This document shows, one piece after another, positions 1-5,749 of a stretch of 13,874 bases of DNA. Positions within the stretch are counted from its first letter, which is position 1. Each line of letters begins with the position of its first letter. Both the position numbers and the translations under genes were made by a program. This stretch comes from Bacillota bacterium. GTDB lineage: Bacteria; Bacillota; Clostridia; Clostridiales; Clostridiaceae. The stretch lies in NCBI GenBank assembly GCA_023440105.1, contig JAEXSY010000063.1:1-13874 (forward strand), in the 5' to 3' direction. The notes under the pieces were generated by a model that saw only the letters and a program-made list of their open reading frames with translations, searched no databases and was not told the origin of the DNA.

Positions 1-533
1 ATATTGCTAAGCCCGAGACCTTTTCCATAGATAAAAAGGGGAAAGGACACTTTTATGGCCATGAAAAGGTAGGTGTTGAAATTTCCGAAAGGATATTAAG
101 GAGACTTACATATGACAATCAAACAATTGCCATGGTTAAGAAGCTTGTTTCTCATCATATGATGGTATTCAGCTCTCCTAAAGATTCAACCTGGAAGAGA
201 GTCATGGGAGATATAGGCACAGAAAATATGCCTCTTCTCTTCTCCCTACAAAGAGCCGATATCCTGGCCAGTGCACCTCCTCATGATTTAGATAAGGTAG
301 AGAAACTTAGGAAGAGGACAGAAGTTATTATTAAGGAAGATAATCCTTTATACATCAAGGACCTTGAGGTTACCGGTGAGGATATTATGAAAACCTTCCA
401 GCTAAAGCCTGGAAAGCATATAGGAGATATATTAAAGCATCTTCTGGAAAAGGTATTAGAAAAGCCTGAGTTTAATAATAAAAATAAGTTATTAGATATA
501 GCTAATGATTATATTGATAAAAATAGTCTATAG
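1..533 (+). CDS. cca: CCA tRNA nucleotidyltransferase, C-terminal part (5' end outside window)
   Basis: The frame is open from base 3 to the stop at 531-533, giving about 176 residues; the start lies upstream of the window. The family adds or repairs the 3' CCA end of tRNA in the cytoplasm. The visible part begins in the HD-like region (FYGHEKVGVEISERIL) and ends with the helical C-terminal domain of bacterial CCA-adding enzymes: a 'DLEVTGEDIM' stretch, then 'LKPGKHIGDILKHLLEKVLE' and a closing 'N...LLDIANDYI'. The catalytic head domain with its GS and DxD motifs is not in view, so the split between CCA-adding enzyme and poly(A) polymerase rests on this C-terminal pattern. Internal ATGs such as 132 are not starts, because homologous sequence continues upstream of them. 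No clear terminator follows the stop. Confidence 0.85.
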   Translation, partial: IAKPETFSIDKKGKGHFYGHEKVGVEISERILRRLTYDNQTIAMVKKLVSHHMMVFSSPKDSTWKRVMGDIGTENMPLLFSLQRADILASAPPHDLDKVEKLRKRTEVIIKEDNPLYIKDLEVTGEDIMKTFQLKPGKHIGDILKHLLEKVLEKPEFNNKNKLLDIANDYIDKNSL

Positions 534-596
534 ACAAGAAATTTCTTAATAAGCCCTATTTTTCAACACATAATACATTATAAATTCTAAATATGC

Positions 597-602
597 TATA
601 AT
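597..602 (+). promoter_or_regulatory. Candidate extended -10 promoter for the coiled-coil gene
   Basis: TATAAT at 597-602 is preceded by TGC at 594-596, which makes the extended -10 form TGNTATAAT. The -35 position 17 bp upstream (574-579, TACATT) is weak, as is common with extended -10 promoters. A second TATAAT lies at 607-612 without the TG. A start near 609 would leave a leader of roughly 95 bases before the ATG at 703. No experimental support is available. Confidence 0.45.
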
Positions 603-702
603 TACCTATAATATATGAATTTACTCTACTCTTGTAAGTGCTATATTAAAAGGCGAAATTAAGCAAGATTAAAGTAATGGTTTATGTTTGGAGGGGTTGT
701 CC

Positions 703-1212
703 ATGACTGACAAAGAATTAAAAAAGCTAAAACGTTTGGATTTATTAGAGCTTCTCCTTGCTCAAATTAAAGAAAATGAAAAACTGCAAGAAGAATTACA
801 AAAAGCTTCTGAAGAGCTACAATCCAGAAAAATCGCTATTGAAAATGCAGGCTCTATAGCCGAAGCATCATTACAGCTTAATGGGGTATTTAAAGCTGTA
901 GAGGCTGCTGGCGCTCAGTATTTAGAAAATATTCAGCGCCTTAAGTTAGAGCAGGTTGATATTTGTGCTCGATTAGAATCAGAGAGTCGTGAAAAATCTA
1001 GTAAACTCCTGAATGAGACCGAAGAAAAGTGCCGTACAATGGAATTAGAAACTGAGAAAAAGTGTAATGATATGATTGCTCGTGCAGAAACACAATCAAA
1101 AGCTTATTGGGATACAGTTACACAACGATTAGAACAATTTTATTCTGATTATATTGGACTAAAAGAATTACTTTCAGTGAAAGTATCCAAGGAATGTAAT
1201 GATGATGAATAA
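703..1212 (+). CDS. Small cytoplasmic coiled-coil protein of unknown function
   Basis: The protein is 169 residues long. I chose the ATG at 703 because GGAGGG at 690-695 lies seven bases upstream; an in-frame TTG at 688 would place the ribosome binding site inside the gene. There is no signal peptide or membrane segment. The sequence is dominated by Glu, Lys and Leu heptads, with one coiled coil at about residues 5-45 and a second at about 80-150. Between them is a distinctive patch, ENAGSIAEASLQLNGVF, followed by YLENIQRLK. I recall this patch from small proteins of gut Firmicutes that are sometimes labelled 'DNA repair protein', a label I would not trust. It reads toward the pilus operon and is separated from it by a hairpin. 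The function is unknown; a scaffold or filament-like role is only a guess from the coiled coils. Confidence 0.8.
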   Translation: MTDKELKKLKRLDLLELLLAQIKENEKLQEELQKASEELQSRKIAIENAGSIAEASLQLNGVFKAVEAAGAQYLENIQRLKLEQVDICARLESESREKSSKLLNETEEKCRTMELETEKKCNDMIARAETQSKAYWDTVTQRLEQFYSDYIGLKELLSVKVSKECNDDE

Positions 1213-1288
1213 TAAGCAGCAAAAGGAGGGCATTGCCGATGAATTTGGCAGTGCCCTTATGCTCATAATTTTATCTCTACTATTTTAA
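1202..1288 (+). CDS. Candidate micro-ORF, possibly the remnant of a membrane protein gene
   Basis: Three consecutive ATG codons (1199, 1202, 1205) overlap the end of the coiled-coil gene in another frame. AAGGAA at 1189-1194 lies seven bases before the ATG at 1202. The frame runs to TAA at 1286-1288 and gives 28 residues from the second ATG: a polar start, MMNNKQQKEGIADEFG, then a hydrophobic end, SALMLIILSLLF. Overlapping starts of this kind usually mean translational coupling. The peptide looks like the beginning of a membrane protein that stops abruptly inside its first hydrophobic segment, so it may be a short membrane peptide or a truncated gene. It overlaps the hairpin at 1228-1256. Nothing else supports expression. 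Confidence 0.3.
   Translation: MMNNKQQKEGIADEFGSALMLIILSLLF
1228..1256. terminator. Hairpin between convergent genes, possible bidirectional terminator
   Basis: GGGCATTGCC (1228-1237) pairs with GGCAGTGCCC (1247-1256) as a 10-bp G+C-rich stem with one G-U pair and a 9-base loop. Read from the minus strand, the stem is followed by TCCTTTTGC, a modest U tract that could end the pilus transcript about 50 bases after the last sortase. On the plus strand the following bases are only weakly T-rich. It may therefore serve mainly the pilus operon. Confidence 0.55.
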
Positions 1289-1306
1289 TTAATTGTATTT
1301 TTATAT

Positions 1307-1894
1307 TTAATGGGATATTTTATCACACCGTACTGCTATGCGATTTTGTCCTCCATATGTACAGGTAAAAAGTGTCAAATCGTAGTTTCCGTCTGTCATT
1401 TCCTGAACAGCATCTCTCGTAAATACATCTACCGCTGCTATTTCATAGAACCATGTGATATTATCTATATCTTTAAAAATGATTGTGTCGCCAACCTTCA
1501 AGCTGGAGATTAAGCCGAAATGCCGCCTATAGTTATGGGCAGCGATGACAAAATCTCCAGTTTTAGTAGAACCATAAAAACGGCAGGGAGCTATTTTCAA
1601 TTTTGTATAATTCCATTCAGACATAACTGGCAATTCCAATCCCAATGTAGGGATGGATAAATAACCTATATAACTATTACCATCAATATTTATTTCCGTC
1701 ATTTTTGTATCATAGGGGTCGGGCATTATATTGTCCTCTCTATTTCCAACGGCCGCAATTATTTGTGGAAGTATAAGCTCTGAGGATTTTTGTGCTTCCT
1801 GTGCTTCCCTGAGATTCCATAAGAAAAGGGACAGTGCCGCAATTATCAGTACTCCCCCCAATACCATACATATTACTCCTGCTTTATTCTTCAT
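1307..1894 (-). CDS. Sortase, class D-like, last gene of the pilus operon
   Basis: This is a membrane-bound cysteine transpeptidase of 195 residues. I chose the ATG at 1894 because AGGAGA lies ten bases upstream (1905-1910); the same frame opens further upstream, to 1939, but only inside the preceding gene. An N-terminal hydrophobic anchor spans about residues 6-26, and the sortase barrel starts near YIGYLSIPTLGLELPV. Catalytic residues are His120 (VIAAHNYRRHFG), Cys178 (LTLFTCTYGG) and Arg185 (QNRIAVRC). It has no C-terminal membrane segment, unlike the class C enzyme upstream. Its start overlaps the anchor-pilin stop by 11 bases, so the two are probably translationally coupled. I infer that it attaches the finished pilus or its anchor pilin to the wall. 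The class assignment from motifs alone is tentative. Confidence 0.85.
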   Translation of the reverse strand: MKNKAGVICMVLGGVLIIAALSLFLWNLREAQEAQKSSELILPQIIAAVGNREDNIMPDPYDTKMTEINIDGNSYIGYLSIPTLGLELPVMSEWNYTKLKIAPCRFYGSTKTGDFVIAAHNYRRHFGLISSLKVGDTIIFKDIDNITWFYEIAAVDVFTRDAVQEMTDGNYDLTLFTCTYGGQNRIAVRCDKISH

Positions 1895-2570
1895 AGCGAT
1901 TTTTTCTCCTTGCAAAGCATAGGAACCATCCGAAAGCAAACAAGATCAATCCTGAAGCCACCAGGACGGGAACTGGCCAATTGAGCTGTCCGGTCTGCGG
2001 CAGAACCGATTCATCAGATGAATTAGGAGAGGACGGGTCCTTGTTCTGTTCCTTTTCCAGCTCCACCTTTGGTGTAGCATCTATATCATAAATCCACTTT
2101 TCTTCACTTTCCATGGGCACAGATATAAGAAATGGATTCACCGCATAATAACCAGGGGCAGCGTCCTCCTGTATAATCAAATAAAGTCCCAATTGCAGAT
2201 TTGAAAATATCACATTCCCCTTTGAATCAATTGATTTTTTAATACCAGTAATATCGGCACTTTCTACATAGTTAGCTAAATCTTTAGCAAGCTGCTCCCA
2301 CTGAATGTTTTCCAGAGACAACTGACAACTCACAAATTCAGAGGTGAAGACAAAATTATAATCTCCATCATCCTCTTGAACCTCGGCTACTTGATATAGT
2401 GTCAGGCTGCCACCTGAAATGACGCTGTCTCTATTCTTTATAGTAACGGAAATAGAACCACTTTTGTTCAAATCCGGAACTTCCTTAGCAAATGTCGTAA
2501 GAGACATCCTCTCCAGCACAAGCAGCACAAGCACCAGAAAGAGAATGCCTTTGGTTTTCAGTTTTTCCAT
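1884..2570 (-). CDS. Small LPXTG pilin, probable anchor (base) subunit
   Basis: The protein has 228 residues from the ATG at 2570, with GAGGTG just upstream. An in-frame GTG at 2579 would extend it by three residues, but it lacks a comparable ribosome binding site. A hydrophobic signal peptide spans about residues 8-28 and ends near TTFAKE. The body carries one pilin or collagen-binding B-like domain: GSLTLYQVAEV near residue 54, and LGLYLIIQEDAAPGYYAVNPF near 128-147, which resembles the E-box region. A Pro/Ser/Asp/Glu-rich stalk leads to the sorting signal LPQTG at 190-194, a hydrophobic stretch and the tail RRKNRYEE. Its size and position next to the sortases fit the wall-anchoring minor pilin of sortase-assembled fibres. 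LPQTG differs from the LPETG of the other two substrates, which may let a different sortase recognise it. Confidence 0.85.
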   Translation of the reverse strand: MEKLKTKGILFLVLVLLVLERMSLTTFAKEVPDLNKSGSISVTIKNRDSVISGGSLTLYQVAEVQEDDGDYNFVFTSEFVSCQLSLENIQWEQLAKDLANYVESADITGIKKSIDSKGNVIFSNLQLGLYLIIQEDAAPGYYAVNPFLISVPMESEEKWIYDIDATPKVELEKEQNKDPSSPNSSDESVLPQTGQLNWPVPVLVASGLILFAFGWFLCFARRKNRYEE

Positions 2571-2580
2571 GGGTTTCACC

Positions 2581-3390
2581 TCATTTCTTTTTCTTCACTG
2601 GTGCTACCAGCAGCACCATAAGCATAGGTATCGCCATGAAGGTGGCAACCAGTAACGGTTCAATTTGCAGTGCATCTGCCCTCACACGAACAGCTTGTTC
2701 AGTCTCCTGATTCTCGACACGGTGCCCGCGAATTAATAACCGATGTGAATTTACACCATAAGGTGTGCAGGTCACCAATGTACATAGATCTTTTCCTTCC
2801 TCAACTTTAAGAGAATCTGTCTCATCAGGAAACACAATCAAAATCTGATCCACCTCATAGGTAAGTGTTTTGTCCAGTACATGAAGCAAAAATACATCAC
2901 CTTCAGTTAATTTATCCAAATCAGAAAACAACTTGGCAGAAGGAAGCCCCCTATGTCCAGAAAGGACAGTATGAGTACTACTACCACCAGTTGGAAGTGA
3001 ACTTCCTTCAATGTGACCGACGGCAATCTGAAGTACAGCCTCATCTGTACCATGATATATTGGCAGAGCACACCCAATGGTGGGAATTTCGATATAGCCC
3101 ATAATTCCATTACCAGAAACATCTAGCTGATCGTAGTAATTTTCAAGCTCTTCTTCAGTTAACGTCCAACGATTTCCTTTTTCTGCAAGTGATAAATTGT
3201 ACTCTTTAGCCTTTTCCCAAATAGCTTCATACTGAGTGTTGTCAATGTCAGCTACAGCCTCCACATAGCTAGCTATGGCACGAGATTGATGAAGGGAATT
3301 CCAATAATCGCTTACAGTTGGATAAAGTAGCAGGGATAGCCCTACACAAAAAACCAATATTAAAAGTATGGTAGGTAAATGTTTCTTCAT
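2581..3390 (-). CDS. srtC: Class C sortase (pilin polymerase)
   Basis: The protein has 269 residues, with GAGGAG eight bases before the ATG at 3390. Class C sortases link pilin monomers through an isopeptide bond between the sorting-signal threonine of one subunit and a lysine of the next, at the outer face of the membrane. Visible features are an N-terminal membrane segment (about 6-23), the core start GIMGYIEIPTIGCALPIYHGT (95-115), catalytic His146 in LSGHRGLPSAKLF, Cys208 in TLVTCTPYG and Arg217 in NSHRLLIRG. A second C-terminal membrane segment (about 245-263) ends in KKKK, a hallmark of class C. The usual Asp-Pro-aromatic lid before the core is absent; the matching region reads NRWTLTEEELENYY. 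Its stop is one base from the next gene's upstream alternative start, so the operon is tightly packed. Confidence 0.93.
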   Translation of the reverse strand: MKKHLPTILLILVFCVGLSLLLYPTVSDYWNSLHQSRAIASYVEAVADIDNTQYEAIWEKAKEYNLSLAEKGNRWTLTEEELENYYDQLDVSGNGIMGYIEIPTIGCALPIYHGTDEAVLQIAVGHIEGSSLPTGGSSTHTVLSGHRGLPSAKLFSDLDKLTEGDVFLLHVLDKTLTYEVDQILIVFPDETDSLKVEEGKDLCTLVTCTPYGVNSHRLLIRGHRVENQETEQAVRVRADALQIEPLLVATFMAIPMLMVLLVAPVKKKK

Positions 3391-3492
3391 ATAGGATTCT
3401 CCTCACTGTTATTTACCTGGTAGAAATACTTTCTTTATCTTTAGTCACTATACAATTATGACTAATCTCATATAACTTTTGATAATTTTTAA

Positions 3493-4131
3493 TCAATTAA
3501 CTTTTCCAAATGCCTCAAAGGGCCAAACACAAAAGATAAGTTTTCCAAGGATAAATTCTTCTGCTACACAACCGACAGCAGTATTCCTAGAATCTACTGA
3601 AACACTACGATGATCACCCATTACAAAAATTTTAGATTCAGGAACTTGATATGGTAGCTCAATATTACAGTCACCCAATGCCTTTTCATTCAAATAAGGT
3701 TCTTTCATCTCCATATCATTAACGTATACTGTACCATCCTTATCTATGTCGACCCAATCACCAGGACCTGCAATTACTCGCTTGACCAAAATTTTGTTGT
3801 TATAATAAAAGGCTATAATATCTCCCCTATTCAAATCTCCTGTTTTCACAGAAATAACTATATTACCATCTGATAACGTTGGTGTCATAGATGAACCATA
3901 TATTTTCAGAACTGGTAGCCATAGAGTAGCTATCAAAACTGCCAATGCAGTAACAACAACCAAGGCATATATCGTGCTGCTAAAAGCCTTATTGTAGGCA
4001 TTCTTGCGCTTGATTCTATTTAGTTCATTTTGAAGCTGTTCTTGAGTAGGCATCGAAATATTACTAATACTCTCTATGGAGCCATTTGATTCATGTTTCT
4101 TCTTATAACCTCTTTTCGAACCTCCAATCAT
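3493..4131 (-). CDS. lepB: Type I signal peptidase of the pilus operon
   Basis: The protein has 212 residues, with AGGAAGTG shortly upstream of the ATG at 4131. It removes signal peptides from secreted proteins at the outer face of the membrane. A polar N-terminal extension of about 48 residues, partly predicted coiled coil (EQLQNELNRIKRKN), precedes one membrane segment at about 52-73. The catalytic serine is Ser81 in GSSMTPTL and the general base is Lys117 in ILVKRVIAGPGD. The conserved GDHRSVSVDSR box lies at 172-182. The dyad is intact, unlike the SipA proteins of some streptococcal pilus loci, which have lost key residues. It lies between the major pilin (55 bases upstream) and the class C sortase (102 bases downstream), so its likely substrates are the pilins, especially the adhesin with its unusual long signal peptide. 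Confidence 0.92.
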   Translation of the reverse strand: MIGGSKRGYKKKHESNGSIESISNISMPTQEQLQNELNRIKRKNAYNKAFSSTIYALVVVTALAVLIATLWLPVLKIYGSSMTPTLSDGNIVISVKTGDLNRGDIIAFYYNNKILVKRVIAGPGDWVDIDKDGTVYVNDMEMKEPYLNEKALGDCNIELPYQVPESKIFVMGDHRSVSVDSRNTAVGCVAEEFILGKLIFCVWPFEAFGKVN

Positions 4132-4186
4132 CGTTTTTTCACTTCCTGCTGATTCTATTATTTTGTACCTATCAAATTGATGATTA

Positions 4187-5677
4187 TTACATTTTTATGC
4201 GACGCTTAGTGATTAGTAATACAATAGCAACTAGAACTAAACCTCCACCTATGACATAAAACAGTGTTGTACCCATACCACCTGTCTCTGGTAGCGTAGC
4301 ACCAGATTTATTGACAACATCAGCTGACAGAGAACCATCCACAAGATTATCAGTAAAATCAATCTCACCTTTGGTCGCATCGCCATTTAGGGATTTGAGA
4401 GCAGGATTATTAGACTCTACATCATGCTCGGCAGTAACCGTAAAATAAATGGGGTCAATGGAGTTGTAGCCATCTGGGGTAACAGTCTCAATCAAACGAT
4501 ACTCGCCATCATCTAAACCAGCGAAGGTGAACACCGTACCATCTTGATTTTTAACAGCAGTAATGGGAGTCCAAGTTCCTTTCATATCATTGTAAGTATC
4601 TTCACCTTTCTCGTTAGCAACAAACTTATCTAGACGGAACTCAGCACCAGTCAGAGGCTTATTGTCGCTGTCAACCTTGTTTATGATGGTCTTATAGGTG
4701 AAAACAATGACAATATCCTTAGGAGTCTCACCTGTCTCTTCCGACTTATTGGGGTTATTGGAGTACTCCAGATAGACCTCGTTGGGGTTTCCCTGGAAAC
4801 CCAGGTTGGCGTTTTCGTTCAAGGTTGCAGTGTATTCCACTGTGATGATTGAATTATTGGTTGCACCCAGAGCCTTCACGTCGTCGCAGGAAACAGTTAA
4901 GGTAGTGGTTTTATCAGCATTTACCGTAGCATTAAAGGTGAAACCTTTTGTTTCCTTGCCGTCTATATATATCTTGGCATCGTTGTTGTAAGTCAGACCC
5001 TTGGACAGGGTATCGTGAAATACGATTTTGTAGGTGGTATAAGAAGAAACATTATCAGCCAGGGTAGCCTTCAATTGGAATGGAACTTTATCGCCAATGT
5101 CATGGTCAGCGGAATCCTGCCATGGATTATCATCGATAGAACTATCTTCGGAATCGTTAGTGTCCTTGATCTTCTTCTCAACTTCAGGTACATCGGACTT
5201 GGGGTTGGTCTCTACATCACCCACAACCTTGATAATATACTCGGTGTAGGAATCATTCTCTCCGGTAAGAGAATCATCCTTATCCTTCACCAGGTAGTAA
5301 CCTGGTCTCAAGCCGGAAATCACATAGGAATTAGAAGTTTTATCGCTATTGGCAACGGAATCACCCAGGGTAATCATCTCCAACAGATCGTCTAGAGTAA
5401 TTTTATCCTCTCCAGTGTAATTAGTGTCCATCTTTTCAGCAACAGTGGCAGCACTTCCTAAATCATGAGAATTGGTGATGCTGGAGCCCCATTTGATGTT
5501 GGACAGTACACCCTCATGCAGGTCACCAGTAAAAATCTGGTATGCCTCATAGATGTGGCCTTTAATGGAGTTATTAATAGTAATTGAGTAGGTTTCAGCC
5601 GCAAATGTTATAGAAGACATAGAAAAAGCCATTATTAAAGTCAAAATAAAACTAGTAAACTTCTTCATTTTTTTCAT
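4187..5677 (-). CDS. Major pilin, isopeptide-forming fimbrial subunit with LPETG
   Basis: The protein has 496 residues from the ATG at 5677, with GGGAG eight bases upstream; a start at 5707 would only add a poor leader. A signal peptide at 1-26 ends ITFAAE. The N-terminal pilin domain (about 28-155) is followed by SDVPEVEKKIKD near 161-172, where Lys168/169 is the probable polymerisation or isopeptide lysine in place of the classic YPK pilin motif. A second domain (about 184-312) starts with NPWQDSADHDIGDKVPFQL and ends with VYLEYSNNP. The third domain (about 328-456) starts INKVDSDNKPLTGAEF and contains the E-box YRLIETVTPDGY at 393-404, with Glu397 expected to support an internal Lys-Asn isopeptide bond. 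The sorting signal LPETG is at 462-466, followed by a membrane segment and KRRIKM. Size and domain order match the backbone subunit of sortase-assembled pili. Confidence 0.93.
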   Translation of the reverse strand: MKKMKKFTSFILTLIMAFSMSSITFAAETYSITINNSIKGHIYEAYQIFTGDLHEGVLSNIKWGSSITNSHDLGSAATVAEKMDTNYTGEDKITLDDLLEMITLGDSVANSDKTSNSYVISGLRPGYYLVKDKDDSLTGENDSYTEYIIKVVGDVETNPKSDVPEVEKKIKDTNDSEDSSIDDNPWQDSADHDIGDKVPFQLKATLADNVSSYTTYKIVFHDTLSKGLTYNNDAKIYIDGKETKGFTFNATVNADKTTTLTVSCDDVKALGATNNSIITVEYTATLNENANLGFQGNPNEVYLEYSNNPNKSEETGETPKDIVIVFTYKTIINKVDSDNKPLTGAEFRLDKFVANEKGEDTYNDMKGTWTPITAVKNQDGTVFTFAGLDDGEYRLIETVTPDGYNSIDPIYFTVTAEHDVESNNPALKSLNGDATKGEIDFTDNLVDGSLSADVVNKSGATLPETGGMGTTLFYVIGGGLVLVAIVLLITKRRIKM

Positions 5678-5749
5678 ATCATAAACTCCCTTTTTTATTA
5701 GCATCATAAAATAAAGTCTGGCACAATAATTTATACCATGAAAAGAGAT

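Noticed and set aside
1895..1939. Upstream extension of the last sortase to 1939
   Set aside because: The extension lies within the anchor-pilin coding region, and the ATG at 1894 has AGGAGA ten bases upstream and begins a normal membrane anchor.
2571..2579. GTG start for the anchor pilin at 2579
   Set aside because: The ATG at 2570 has GAGGTG correctly placed, while the GTG has no good upstream site; the difference is only three residues.
3441..3465. TTAGTCA/TGACTAA inverted repeat between the signal peptidase and class C sortase genes
   Set aside because: It is a seven-base A+T-rich stem with an 11-base loop and no U tract; too weak to call as a terminator or operator.
5015..5395. 126-codon plus-strand open frame inside the major pilin gene
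   Set aside because: It is antisense to a strongly supported pilin gene, has no ribosome binding site, and its translation shows no domain pattern.
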